Assembly: GCF_018449435.1 (NCBI RefSeq) | Contig: NZ_JAHCMU010000004.1 | Span: forward strand, 1 to 64,000 | DNA: 64,000 nucleotides | Source: Flagellimonas sp. 389 | GTDB taxonomy: Bacteria; Bacteroidota; Bacteroidia; Flavobacteriales; Flavobacteriaceae | Reading direction: 5' to 3' | Shown: in pieces, positions 52,885 through 61,809 of the stretch | Layout: the number at the start of each line of letters is the position of its first letter | Position numbering within the stretch: the first letter of the stretch is position 1 | Made by a program: the position numbers and the translations under genes | Notes under the pieces: model-generated | The model's input: the letters and a program-made list of their open reading frames with translations, nothing else | Databases searched by the model: none | What the model was told of the DNA's origin: nothing

Positions 52885-53355
52885 CTCAGCTCCTTTGATT
52901 ACTTTTTCTTTTAGACCTTGTTTGTAGAGTTCAATTTTGTCCAACACACATTTGTCCGAAGCTCCGATGATCTGTGCTGCAAGAATACCCGCATTTTTGC
53001 CTCCGTTAAGAGCCACTGTGGCAACAGGGACTCCGCCTGGCATTTGAAGAATGGAAAGTATCGAATCCCAACCATCAATGGAATTACTGCTTTTTACGGG
53101 TACACCTATTACGGGCAAAGGCGATAAAGAAGCTACCATGCCAGGTAGATGCGCTGCACCACCTGCACCAGCTATAATAACCGAATATCCATTTTTATGA
53201 GCATTTTTGCCAAAATCGAATAGTTTTTCCGGGGTACGGTGCGCAGAAACAATGTCGACATCCACTTCAATGTCAAAACCCTTTAAAATTTCAATGGCAT
53301 CTTGCATTACGGGAAGGTCGCTTGTGCTTCCCATGATTACGGCTACTTTGCTCAT
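52864..53355 (-). CDS. purE: 5-(carboxyamino)imidazole ribonucleotide mutase
   Basis: 163 residues. It converts N5-CAIR (the PurK product) to CAIR in purine synthesis. 'VAVIMGSTSDLPVMQDA' (3-19), 'VSAHRTPEKLFDFG' (about 38-51) with the catalytic His, and 'IAGAGGAAHLPGMVAS' (about 62-77) are intact. The last few residues are repeat-derived (see 52836-52884). It starts one base after the unknown gene that separates it from purK. Confidence 0.96.
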   Translation of the reverse strand: MSKVAVIMGSTSDLPVMQDAIEILKGFDIEVDVDIVSAHRTPEKLFDFGKNAHKNGYSVIIAGAGGAAHLPGMVASLSPLPVIGVPVKSSNSIDGWDSILSILQMPGGVPVATVALNGGKNAGILAAQIIGASDKCVLDKIELYKQGLKEKVIKGAEEVRGTK

Positions 53356-53356
53356 A

Positions 53357-54751
53357 TTAATTAAATTTTCTTATGGTATAAAGATTCGTCTTTTTGTCAA
53401 AATAAGCATAGAAATATTTATTCTGAAATTTAAATTGGATTTCCCCTTTTGGTAGGTCTTTATTTGGATCACTAAATTTTTTTCCAAGAATTCGACTTTG
53501 ATTGAAAAAAGATTTTTTTCGAAAAGCTTCAATTTTTTCAAAAGGATGGTATTCCATTTCACTGTCTTTCACAGAAAAATTTATGTCTAAAACAAGCCTT
53601 ATGGATTTCGCTATTTCGTAGGAATAGATTGAATTTAAAGCACTGCCCATAGAACCTCCTATACTATTTCTAAAACCACTGCTTTCTTCGTAACCTCCTA
53701 AAGTTAAATAATACACGCTATTCAACTTATTAATTTTCAACCCAACCCTACTTAACTTGAGGATTGAATTTATTTTTTTTTGTGATACTTTTTTGTCGTT
53801 TACAGCGTCGTTTACAAACCATTCTTTAAGAATGCTCTTTTTTGCATCGGTATCAATAATCGACAATAAAAAATTGTCTTTAAATCCTACTATGGCAAAT
53901 AACGTATTGTCTTGCAAATAAGAACAAGATTTTTTAAAAGATTTAAATCTATCATCAGATTTGGGTAAATCAATTTTATAATTATCCGATATGTATTTAA
54001 ATTCTTTTAAATCTATCTTTAATACACTGAAATTCAAATGATTTTCATCTTTCTTTGGATTTAATGTAACTATCAACTTGTTGTCAAGAATGTAAAATTT
54101 GTTTTTACGAGAAATTTCCTTGACTGTATTGACTTGTTGATAGCTGATTTCATCAAATTTCTCATTGAGAAAAATCTTTTTAATGGAAGATCTAGTTTTT
54201 ATGTCAAAATTTTTAAACAAAAGCGCAAGGCTAAATTTTCTTGTCGTTATGTTTAAATTAGTATCTACCATATTCAAAATCAATTCATTTTCTTTTTTAT
54301 TGTAACCTAATTGATAAAATATACTAGAATTGATGAATGCACCGATAAACCTGCTTTTATCAAATTTGATAATTTTCTCCTGTTGTTTGTCACTACTATT
54401 ACTGAAGAGAAATTTATTATCATCAAATCCCTTATAAACCAACCAATGATTTTCTTTTGCTCCGAAGCTCTCTATGAAATGTCTAAATTCTTCATTTCTA
54501 TTTTTTTTAAATTGAACTTTTAAAGTGTTAAAGTTCTCATCAATTATGAAGCTGTGGCTGTAATTATTCCTTGTATAGTCAATGATCAAATAATTTTTTA
54601 AATCTGATACTTTGACATTAGTACTTAAAAAACTATTAGGACTGTTGAAAACATTATTTGGATTATGCTCAAGTTCAGAAGAAAAAATAATTTCTTGTCC
54701 GTAAGCTTTATTAAATAGAATTAGTAGGTATAGTATTAAATATTTGGGCAT
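53357..54751 (-). CDS. secreted protein of unknown function between purK and purE
   Basis: 464 residues. Residues 1-18 form a signal peptide (MPKYLILYLLILFNKAYG). The rest is Lys, Asn, Phe and Ser rich, with many beta-like stretches, and matches no domain I recognise. Codons are strongly AT-biased (Lys AAA, Asn AAT, Phe TTT), more than the pur genes around it. Gaps are 9 bases to purK and 1 base to purE, so it is read as part of the purK-purE operon. Its makeup suggests recent arrival, but no mobile element trace is visible. Confidence 0.75.
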   Translation of the reverse strand: MPKYLILYLLILFNKAYGQEIIFSSELEHNPNNVFNSPNSFLSTNVKVSDLKNYLIIDYTRNNYSHSFIIDENFNTLKVQFKKNRNEEFRHFIESFGAKENHWLVYKGFDDNKFLFSNSSDKQQEKIIKFDKSRFIGAFINSSIFYQLGYNKKENELILNMVDTNLNITTRKFSLALLFKNFDIKTRSSIKKIFLNEKFDEISYQQVNTVKEISRKNKFYILDNKLIVTLNPKKDENHLNFSVLKIDLKEFKYISDNYKIDLPKSDDRFKSFKKSCSYLQDNTLFAIVGFKDNFLLSIIDTDAKKSILKEWFVNDAVNDKKVSQKKINSILKLSRVGLKINKLNSVYYLTLGGYEESSGFRNSIGGSMGSALNSIYSYEIAKSIRLVLDINFSVKDSEMEYHPFEKIEAFRKKSFFNQSRILGKKFSDPNKDLPKGEIQFKFQNKYFYAYFDKKTNLYTIRKFN

Positions 54752-54760
54752 ATAACAGTT

Positions 54761-55915
54761 TTATTTACTTATAACTTTAATTGATTCTTTCACTTTTTGA
54801 GCGGTGGCTCTTGCTTTATCCATATCCTCGTCCACAATGGTTACATGTCCCATTTTCCGAAATGGCCGTGTTTGTTTTTTTCCGTACACATGGGGAGTGA
54901 CCCCGTCCATTTTGAGAATGGAGTCTATATTTTCATAGACGACATCTCCAGTATGTCCTTCTGCACCTACAAGATTTACCATGACCCCAGCTACTTTACT
55001 TTCCGTTTTACCTAAAGGTAATCCCAAGATGGCTCTAATGTGTTGCTCAAATTGATTGGTGTAGCTCCCTTCAATACTATAATGCCCACTGTTATGGGGT
55101 CTTGGCGCAACTTCGTTTACTAAAATTTCATCGTCTTTGGTTTGGAACAATTCTACGGCAAGCAATCCAACATGTTCTAATTTTTCAGATACCCTTAAAG
55201 CAACTTCTATAGCTTTTTTAGCAACCGATGCCTCAATCCTGGCAGGACAAATTACATATTCTACCTGATTGGCCTCAGGATGAAATTCCATTTCAACTAC
55301 AGGATAGGTTTTTACGATTCCTTTACTATTTCGTGCAACAATAACGGCCAACTCGTTTTTAAAATCGACCATTTCTTCGGCAATGCATTCCACGTTGGGC
55401 AATCCTTCCAAATCATTTGCCGAACGCACTACTTTAACACCTTGTCCATCATATCCGAATTGAGCGCTTTTCCATACAAAGGGAAACTGAAGCCCGCCAT
55501 TGGAAATACTGTCCTCGATTTCTGAAGTGTATGCAAATCGAGTAAACGGAGAAGTTGGGATGCTGTTATCCGTGTAGAATAATTTTTGTGTCGCTTTATT
55601 TTGAATAGTTCGTAAAGTTTTTGTGGGGGGATATACTTTTACGCCTTCATGCTCCAGTTTTTCCAATGCAGCCACATTAACATTTTCGATTTCGATGGTC
55701 AATAGGTCAACAGTTTTCCCAAAATGATAAACAGCATCAAAATCCATTAGGCTTCCCTGTACAAATTCATCACATGCTATTCGGCAAGGTGCATCTAGGG
55801 AAGCATCCATTACTTTGGTCTGAATGTCCCATTTTCGGGTTTCGTACAACAACATTTTGCCCAATTGACCACCGCCTAAAATACCGAGTTTAAAATTGGA
55901 AGAGAAAAAGTCCAT
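54761..55915 (-). CDS. purK: 5-(carboxyamino)imidazole ribonucleotide synthase
   Basis: 384 residues from the ATG at 55915 (MDFFSSNFKLGILGGGQLGKM…). A further in-frame ATG at 56011 would add 32 unrelated residues and start before the promoter box. It is an ATP-grasp enzyme making N5-CAIR from AIR, bicarbonate and ATP. 'GILGGGQLGKML' (10-21), 'FVWKSAQFGYDGQGVKVV' and 'LVNEVAPRPHNSGHYSIEGSYTNQFEQH' are the family blocks. First gene of the operon. Confidence 0.95.
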   Translation of the reverse strand: MDFFSSNFKLGILGGGQLGKMLLYETRKWDIQTKVMDASLDAPCRIACDEFVQGSLMDFDAVYHFGKTVDLLTIEIENVNVAALEKLEHEGVKVYPPTKTLRTIQNKATQKLFYTDNSIPTSPFTRFAYTSEIEDSISNGGLQFPFVWKSAQFGYDGQGVKVVRSANDLEGLPNVECIAEEMVDFKNELAVIVARNSKGIVKTYPVVEMEFHPEANQVEYVICPARIEASVAKKAIEVALRVSEKLEHVGLLAVELFQTKDDEILVNEVAPRPHNSGHYSIEGSYTNQFEQHIRAILGLPLGKTESKVAGVMVNLVGAEGHTGDVVYENIDSILKMDGVTPHVYGKKQTRPFRKMGHVTIVDEDMDKARATAQKVKESIKVISK

Positions 55916-55937
55916 TGATTTGTAATTGTAATGAAAA

Positions 55938-55945
55938 CAAAAATA
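55938..55945 (-). promoter_or_regulatory. purK promoter -7 box
   Basis: Minus-strand TATTTTTG (55945-55938), an exact consensus match, 22 bases before the ATG; a CTTG lies 21 bases further upstream. It is divergent from the hpt-adk promoter. Confidence 0.55.
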
Positions 55946-55999
55946 CGTGAATTCCTTGAAGCGATGCAAGTCCAAAGGACAAAGCGCTCTTAAAAGTGT

Positions 56000-56007
56000 T
56001 ATCTTTG
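56000..56007 (+). promoter_or_regulatory. hpt-adk promoter -7 box
   Basis: TATCTTTG exactly matches TAnnTTTG and ends 24 bases before the TTG start at 56032. No clear -33 TTTG. Confidence 0.55.
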
Positions 56008-56031
56008 CCAACCTGATAAATTAATGACGAT

Positions 56032-57138
56032 TTGATCAAACTTCATGATAAGGTTTTCAAGCCCTATTTAGGGGAGGAGCAAATTTTAGCTGCCGTAGAA
56101 AAAGTAGCAGCGGAAATAGCTGAGGATTACAAGGATGAGACCCCTATTTTTGTGGGTGTGCTCAATGGGGCTTTCATGTTTGTTTCCGATTTTCTAAAGG
56201 CATATCAATTTCCGTGTCAGGTTTCATTTGTACGATTAAGCTCTTATCAGGGTTTGACTTCGACCGGAATTGTGGAAACTTTATTGGATGTACCGGAAGA
56301 TATTGAAGGGCGTAGTATAATTATTCTGGAAGATGTAATAGATACGGGCAGAACGTTGAAAAAATTGGTGCATCTATTTTCCCAAACCAACGCAAAAGAA
56401 TTTAAAATTGCTTCATTGTTTTACAAGCCAGATATCTACAATGGCGAGTATACCATTGATTATGTGGGCATGGAAATTCCAGATACTTTTATTGTGGGAT
56501 ATGGATTGGATTATAACGAATTAGGAAGAAATTTAAGAGCAGTATATCAATTAAATCAAACAACTATGATCAACCTAGTGCTTTTTGGAAAGCCGGGAGC
56601 TGGAAAAGGAACCCAAGCTGATGTTTTAAAGGAAAAATACAATCTAAAACATATTTCTACAGGGGATGTTTTTAGGTATAATATTAAAAACGGAACTGAA
56701 CTTGGTACACTTGCAAAATCTTACATGGATAATGGGGATTTGGTGCCAGATGAAGTGACCATTGATATGTTGAAACAAGAAGTTGAGAAAAATCCAGATG
56801 CTGCTGGGTTTATATTTGATGGCTTTCCCAGGACAACGGCACAAGCCGAGGCATTGGACAACTTTTTAGACTCAAAGGATATGCAAATCAACGCGACTAT
56901 CGCCCTGGAGGCCGAAGATGATATTCTGGTAACCCGTTTGTTGGAACGTGGCAAACAAAGCGGACGTACCGATGATCAAGACGAAAGCAAAATACGTAAC
57001 CGATTTGATGAATACAATCAAAAAACAGCTCCCTTAAAGGATTATTATGAAAAGCAGGATAAGTTTCATTCTGTGAATGGGATAGGGGAGGTTTCTGAGA
57101 TTTCGGAACGTTTAAGTCAAGTAATCGACAAGCTTTAG
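56032..57138 (+). CDS. fused hypoxanthine phosphoribosyltransferase / adenylate kinase
   Basis: 368 residues. Residues 1-178 are a hypoxanthine phosphoribosyltransferase with the PRPP loop IIILEDVIDTGRTL (96-109). Residues 179-368 are a full adenylate kinase: P-loop FGKPGAGKGTQ (185-195), 'STGDVFR', 'FDGFPRT' and 'LERGKQSGRTDD' with the lid arginines. The start is a TTG; no ATG is in frame upstream and homologues begin M-I-x-L-H-D-K. Met179 (ATG at 56566) could start a separate adenylate kinase. The fusion joins purine salvage to nucleotide balance and is known from other flavobacteria. Confidence 0.93.
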   Translation: MIKLHDKVFKPYLGEEQILAAVEKVAAEIAEDYKDETPIFVGVLNGAFMFVSDFLKAYQFPCQVSFVRLSSYQGLTSTGIVETLLDVPEDIEGRSIIILEDVIDTGRTLKKLVHLFSQTNAKEFKIASLFYKPDIYNGEYTIDYVGMEIPDTFIVGYGLDYNELGRNLRAVYQLNQTTMINLVLFGKPGAGKGTQADVLKEKYNLKHISTGDVFRYNIKNGTELGTLAKSYMDNGDLVPDEVTIDMLKQEVEKNPDAAGFIFDGFPRTTAQAEALDNFLDSKDMQINATIALEAEDDILVTRLLERGKQSGRTDDQDESKIRNRFDEYNQKTAPLKDYYEKQDKFHSVNGIGEVSEISERLSQVIDKL

Positions 57139-57222
57139 CTTGTTGGTATTGCCGAATCAAGAATCCAATTGACATTAAAAAACTCCCATATTTACGGCGG
57201 AGTGAAAGAAGGGTAGTTAGCT

Positions 57223-58224
57223 ATGACCGAAGGTAATTTTGTTGATTATGTAAAAGTGTATGTGGCTTCCGGTAACGGAGGTAAAGGCTCCGTGCACCTA
57301 CATCGCGAGAAATACATTACCAAAGGCGGCCCAGATGGTGGTGATGGTGGTCGTGGAGGTCATGTCATTGTGCGTGGCAACAGCAATCTTTGGACGTTGG
57401 TCACATTCAAATTTAAAAAACACTTCAAAGCAGGTCATGGGGAACATGGAAGTAAAAACCGCAGTACTGGGGCAGACGGTAAAGATGTGTATATGGAGGT
57501 GCCCTTGGGTACGGTGGTCAGAGATACCGAAACGAATGAAATTCTCTTTGAAATTACCGAGAACGGTGAGGAAAAAATAGCGGCGAAAGGTGGCATGGGA
57601 GGTCGCGGTAATTGGCATTTTAAAAGTTCTACCAATCAGACGCCACGATATGCGCAGCCAGGGATCCCCGGAGAAGAAGCTCAGATTACCTTAGAATTAA
57701 AGGTTTTGGCCGATGTAGGGCTCGTAGGTTTTCCAAATGCTGGCAAATCAACGTTACTTTCCGTAATGACCTCTGCAAAGCCAAAAATTGCAGATTACGA
57801 ATTCACAACCCTAAAACCAAATTTAGGAATTGTGGAATACCGTGATTTTAGAAGTTTTGTTATGGCCGATATTCCAGGAATCATTGAAGGGGCTGCCGAG
57901 GGAAAGGGATTGGGACATTACTTTTTGCGTCATATTGAACGTAATGCAACTTTACTTTTTTTGATTCCGGCGGATAGTAACGATATCTCCAAAGAATATG
58001 AAATTTTACTTGATGAGTTAAGGCGCTATAATCCCGAGCTTCTAGATAAGGAAAGGATAGTGGCCATTTCTAAAAGCGATATGCTGGACGACGAACTCAT
58101 GCAAGAAATGAAAGTAGCGCTTGACAAAGACCTTAAGAATGTTAATTATCGATTTATTTCATCAGTAGCGCAACAGGGTATTCAAGAGCTGAAAGATGAC
58201 CTTTGGAAATTATTGAACGAATAA
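57223..58224 (+). CDS. obg: GTPase Obg (CgtA)
   Basis: 333 residues. The Obg glycine-rich fold (about 1-158, with [15 protein letters not shown] and [24 protein letters not shown]) is followed by the GTPase domain: G1 GFPNAGKST (about 167-175), G3 [10 protein letters not shown]4-type 'AISKSD'. It assists late 50S ribosome assembly and stress control. It lacks the variable C-terminal extension, as many Bacteroidota Obg do. It is 84 bases after hpt-adk. Confidence 0.96.
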   Translation: MTEGNFVDYVKVYVASGNGGKGSVHLHREKYITKGGPDGGDGGRGGHVIVRGNSNLWTLVTFKFKKHFKAGHGEHGSKNRSTGADGKDVYMEVPLGTVVRDTETNEILFEITENGEEKIAAKGGMGGRGNWHFKSSTNQTPRYAQPGIPGEEAQITLELKVLADVGLVGFPNAGKSTLLSVMTSAKPKIADYEFTTLKPNLGIVEYRDFRSFVMADIPGIIEGAAEGKGLGHYFLRHIERNATLLFLIPADSNDISKEYEILLDELRRYNPELLDKERIVAISKSDMLDDELMQEMKVALDKDLKNVNYRFISSVAQQGIQELKDDLWKLLNE

Positions 58225-58304
58225 GGCCTTTCCCATTTCATCCGAACCTAATTATTGATTAAATTTATATCAAACAGTCTATGTTTTTGTAATGGCTGCT
58301 CTTA

Positions 58305-58386
58305 CGTCATGCTGAACTCGTTTCAGCATCTCATACATTAGTAAGCCGATAATTTTGATGTAACCCTGAAATAAAATCAGGGTGAA
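58305..58386. repeat. double-hairpin dispersed repeat
   Basis: First hairpin: ATGCTGAA (58309-58316) with TTCAGCAT (58322-58329). Second hairpin: ACCCTGA (58363-58369) with TCAGGGT (58377-58383). The pattern CGTCATGCTGAACT…TTCAGCATCTCA followed by CCCTGAA…TCAGGGTGA is, from memory, a recurring intergenic element in flavobacterial genomes. Only one copy is in this window. It might also act as a terminator for obg. Confidence 0.65.
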
Positions 58387-58419
58387 GATTGATAATAAGG
58401 AATTGTTGATATTGATTTT

Positions 58420-58962
58420 ATGAAGACTCTTGAATGTATAAAGCCTTTTTTCATTTTATTGTTTTGCTCAGTATTTTTGGCATGCAGTAGTGTTCGGGTC
58501 AATTACGATTACGATAAATCCACAAATTTCTCTAACTATACCAGTTATAATTATTTTTCTGACATGGATTCTGGATTAAGTGGTTTGGATGAAAAGCGGT
58601 TATTACGGGTATTGGACTCCACGTTGCATTCAAAAGGATACATTCTTGCCGAAGAGCCAGACTTTTATGTGAACATACTTAGTAACCAGTTTAGAAATGC
58701 ACCAAATAATAATGTAGGCTTGGGTGTTGGAGGAACTGGACGAAATGTTGGTGGTGGTCTTTCCATTGGCATACCCGTTGGGAATTCTGGAATTCAGCGG
58801 GCAATACAGTTTGATTTTGTAGATGCCGAAAAGGATGCGTTGTTCTGGCAGGCTTCGAGCGAAAGCGGATTTCGGGAAAATGCATCTCCAAGTGTGCGCG
58901 AAAAGAAACTTAGAGCGGTAGTGGATAAGGTATTTTCAAAATTTCCGCCGGAAAAAAAGTAA
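58420..58962 (+). CDS. DUF4136-family lipoprotein
   Basis: 180 residues. The signal peptide ends in VFLACSS (Cys22), so it is a lipoprotein. 'VRVNYDYDKSTNFSNYTSYNYF' (about 25-46) and 'SVREKKLRAVVDKVFSKFPP' at the C-terminus match the DUF4136 pattern of small envelope lipoproteins with unknown function. A Gly/Asn-rich insert ('GLGVGGTGRNVGGGLSIGIPVG') sits at about 101-122. It stands alone. Confidence 0.85.
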   Translation: MKTLECIKPFFILLFCSVFLACSSVRVNYDYDKSTNFSNYTSYNYFSDMDSGLSGLDEKRLLRVLDSTLHSKGYILAEEPDFYVNILSNQFRNAPNNNVGLGVGGTGRNVGGGLSIGIPVGNSGIQRAIQFDFVDAEKDALFWQASSESGFRENASPSVREKKLRAVVDKVFSKFPPEKK

Positions 58963-59084
58963 ATTCCGTTGGCCAAAGCTAATTTACCGTTTGTCATATT
59001 ATACTTCATCTAATTATTTATCCCTTGTACATTTATCGCTTCAAGAATGTAACATGGATGTTAAAAAATAGTCCTATTAACGCA

Positions 59085-59116
59085 TTTGGCAATCACTACT
59101 CATATTAATTTATTTG
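59085..59116 (+). promoter_or_regulatory. possible promoter of the S9 peptidase
   Basis: TTTG (59085-59088), 20 bases, then TTTATTTG (59109-59116), seven of eight matches to the -7 consensus. The ATG at 59123 is six bases after the box; an in-frame TTG at 59114 falls inside the box. Confidence 0.45.
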
Positions 59117-59122
59117 AACAAC

Positions 59123-61432
59123 ATGGAAACAAAACTAGATTTTAAACTTGGAGGGGTTATCCTCTTTTTACTAATGGGAATAACAACATCTGCACAGGAT
59201 ATCTCAGGTTCTTGGCAAGGAACCTTGGAAGTACAAGGAAACAAAATGCCTCTGGTTTTTGATGTAACCGAGGAAAATGGGGCTTTAACATCGACCATGG
59301 ATAGTCCATCGCAAGGTGCAACGGGTATTCCAATGGATGAAACTTCGTTTGAGGATAATCAATTAACCATTGTCTTTAAGCAAGCAGGAATCAAATATGT
59401 AGGTGCTCTCGAAGGTACTACTATGAAAGGAACATTCTATCAAGGCGGTATGGAGCTTCCCTTGAACCTAGAGAAAAAGGATAAAGTTATTCCGGGAAAT
59501 CCTTTATTGGTAAGTTCCGATGAAGAATTATTGGCATTGGCATCATTGGATAAGGGCGATTACAGATATACCGTAGAAGACTATTTTGCGAGGCCTAAGG
59601 CTTCAACCTTCCGTTTTTCCCCTGATGGTACGTACATGTCCTATCGCGAAAAAGATGAAAACGGAAAAAGGCATGTGATGGTCAAAAATATCTCAACAGG
59701 TGAAGTAAAAAAGGCCATTGAGGAGAAAGAAGAACTGGTGAGGGGTTATGCTTGGCTTAACAATGAGCGTTTGGCTTATATTATGGACAAGGGCGGAGAC
59801 GAAAACTACCACGTTTACGCTGTAGATTTAGACGGGTCGGATTTAAAGGATTTAACTCCGTTCGATGGGATTCAAGCCCAGTTTACTGAGCTTCTTAAAG
59901 AGGATAAAGATCATATCATCGTGTCCATGAACAAAAACAATCCGCAAGTTTTTGAACCTTATAAGGTCAATGTGGTAACAGGAGAGCTAAAACAGCTATT
60001 TAGTAATGATGATCCTGAAAATCCCATAGCAGGCTATGATTTTGATAAAGATGGCAATCTAAAGGCATATACCAAAATAAGGGATGGTGTGGAACAGGAC
60101 CTTTACTATGAAGATGGTAATGGAGGGTATAAGATCGTTAAAAGCCTTAATTGGAAGGATACATTTGGGATACTGGAATTTAATTATACCACTGAAAATC
60201 CCAACGATGCTTATATGATTTCCAATTTGGATAACGATAAGGCCGAAGTGGTTCTTTACGATTTAAAAGAGGGCAAAATACTCAAAAAGGTTTTTTCCAA
60301 CGATCAATATGACGTTCAGGATATGCATATGTCCAAAAAACGAGGTTATGAATTGGATTACTTCGTATTTGAAGGTGAAAAAACGGAGATTGTGCCCGTT
60401 AGTGACTCCTACACCAAGCTCCATAATAAGATTACCAAAAAATTTCCCGGGAAACAGTATAGTATCGCAGATGCTACAGATGATGAGAACAATCTTTTGG
60501 TTTTCATCCAAAGTGATAAATTATATGGCGAATACCATTCTTACGATGTGAAGAAAGATGAGTTTAAGTTTCTCTATAATTTAATGCCTCAGCTCAAGGA
60601 AGAAGATATGTCCGAGATGCGCCCCATCACTTTTAAGAGTAGGGATGGCATTCCTTTACACGGGTATATTACATTGCCCAAAGCAGCTTTGGCAGGTCAA
60701 AAGGTACCGGTAATCGTTAATCCCCATGGTGGTCCTCAAGGAATACGTGACTCCTGGGGCTTTAACCCAGAAGCGCAGTTATTTGCAAGTAGGGGATATG
60801 CTACCCTTCAAGTTAATTTTAGGATTTCCGGTGGCTATGGCAAAGAATTTTTGGAATCTGGGTTTAAGCAAATCGGTAGAAAGGCTATGGACGATGTGGA
60901 AGATGGGCTACAGTACGTAATTGACCAAGGTTGGGTAGATGCTGGTAAAGCGGCTATATATGGCGGAAGCCACGGAGGTTATGCAGTACTGCGCGGTTTG
61001 ACCAAGACACCAGATTTATATGCCTGTGGGGTAGACTACGTTGGCGTCTCCAACATATTTACATTTATGAAAACCATACCTCCATATTGGAAACCCTATT
61101 TGAAAATCATCAAGGAAATTTGGTATGATGAAGATATTCCCGAAGAAAAGAAAATAATGGAAGAAGTATCGCCGGTGTATCAAATCAATAAAATCAAGAA
61201 GCCCTTGTTTGTGGTTCAGGGAGCTAACGATCCTAGGGTGAACATTGATGAATCTGACCAAATTGTGAGTGCATTAAGGGGTAAAGGTTTTGATGTACCC
61301 TATATGGTAAAGTATGATGAAGGCCACGGATTTGGTAAAGAAGAGAACAGGATAGAACTTTACAAGACGATGATGGGCTTTTATGCCAAGCATTTGGGAG
61401 ATAAGGAGATTCCAACGCCATTGAAAGATTAG
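59123..61432 (+). CDS. S9-family serine peptidase with extra N-terminal domain
   Basis: 769 residues from the ATG at 59123. Signal peptide about 1-24. Residues about 26-125 ('ISGSWQGTLEVQGNKMPLVFDV…') form a beta-rich domain that often precedes alpha/beta hydrolases in flavobacteria. A beta-propeller (about 150-480) and the catalytic domain follow: Ser in GGSHGGYAVL (about 618), Asp in ANDPRVN, His in EGHGFGKEENRIE. It resembles prolyl oligopeptidase or acylaminoacyl-peptidase-type S9 enzymes, probably periplasmic. The combination with the N-terminal domain is uncommon to my knowledge. Confidence 0.9.
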   Translation: METKLDFKLGGVILFLLMGITTSAQDISGSWQGTLEVQGNKMPLVFDVTEENGALTSTMDSPSQGATGIPMDETSFEDNQLTIVFKQAGIKYVGALEGTTMKGTFYQGGMELPLNLEKKDKVIPGNPLLVSSDEELLALASLDKGDYRYTVEDYFARPKASTFRFSPDGTYMSYREKDENGKRHVMVKNISTGEVKKAIEEKEELVRGYAWLNNERLAYIMDKGGDENYHVYAVDLDGSDLKDLTPFDGIQAQFTELLKEDKDHIIVSMNKNNPQVFEPYKVNVVTGELKQLFSNDDPENPIAGYDFDKDGNLKAYTKIRDGVEQDLYYEDGNGGYKIVKSLNWKDTFGILEFNYTTENPNDAYMISNLDNDKAEVVLYDLKEGKILKKVFSNDQYDVQDMHMSKKRGYELDYFVFEGEKTEIVPVSDSYTKLHNKITKKFPGKQYSIADATDDENNLLVFIQSDKLYGEYHSYDVKKDEFKFLYNLMPQLKEEDMSEMRPITFKSRDGIPLHGYITLPKAALAGQKVPVIVNPHGGPQGIRDSWGFNPEAQLFASRGYATLQVNFRISGGYGKEFLESGFKQIGRKAMDDVEDGLQYVIDQGWVDAGKAAIYGGSHGGYAVLRGLTKTPDLYACGVDYVGVSNIFTFMKTIPPYWKPYLKIIKEIWYDEDIPEEKKIMEEVSPVYQINKIKKPLFVVQGANDPRVNIDESDQIVSALRGKGFDVPYMVKYDEGHGFGKEENRIELYKTMMGFYAKHLGDKEIPTPLKD

Positions 61433-61503
61433 GTGAAACTAACAAAATGGATTGCCTCTAGGTAGAGTTATAGAGGTATCGGAGACAAGACCGTTTTGCT
61501 AAA

Positions 61504-61544
61504 AGAGCCAAGAATCAAGATGGGAAATCTTGTTTCTTGGCTCT
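61504..61544 (+). terminator. long hairpin, possible terminator after the S9 peptidase
   Basis: A 17-bp stem with one T-T mismatch (61504-61521 with 61527-61544, loop of five bases), 72 bases after the stop codon. It is followed by AAAAGTTTTTAG, so the U-tract is displaced; it could stabilise the mRNA 3' end instead of terminating. Confidence 0.55.
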
Positions 61545-61721
61545 AAAAGTTTTTAGCACTTCGCGTGATACGCAATACTCAGTCTGAGGGAGTTTAAAGA
61601 AATAACCTTGAACGCTAAGTGCCGTTGCCGTTCGCAGTTTCATTTTTGCCACTGGTCATAAACCTCTTTAAACTTGAGTGTGGTAGGCGTATTTTTACCC
61701 CGTAATCAAAAAACGAACAGC

Positions 61722-61775
61722 ATGATAACCTTAGCCAAATTAATTATCTCTTTTCTTATATCGGTTCTCGTTTAA
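61722..61775 (+). CDS. hydrophobic 17-residue micro-ORF
   Basis: ATG to TAA encoding MITLAKLIISFLISVLV, almost wholly hydrophobic with one Lys, able to span a membrane. It is 34 bases upstream of the 73-residue membrane protein. A chance frame of this length is common, so it is listed as a candidate only. Confidence 0.25.
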   Translation: MITLAKLIISFLISVLV

Positions 61776-61809
61776 AGGGTTCTATTTTCAAAAATTAAAG
61801 ACCATCAAA

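Larger units (their letters stand above)
61433..61809. other. structured intergenic region before the small membrane protein
   Basis: 377 bases. It holds a hairpin CCTCTA/TAGAGG near 61455-61476, a long hairpin at 61504-61544, two distant arms AGTTTAAAG and CTTTAAACT about 75 bases apart (near 61590 and 61670), and a 17-codon hydrophobic micro-ORF at 61722-61775. No known RNA family is recognised. Whether any of it is transcribed as an RNA is unknown. Confidence 0.5.
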
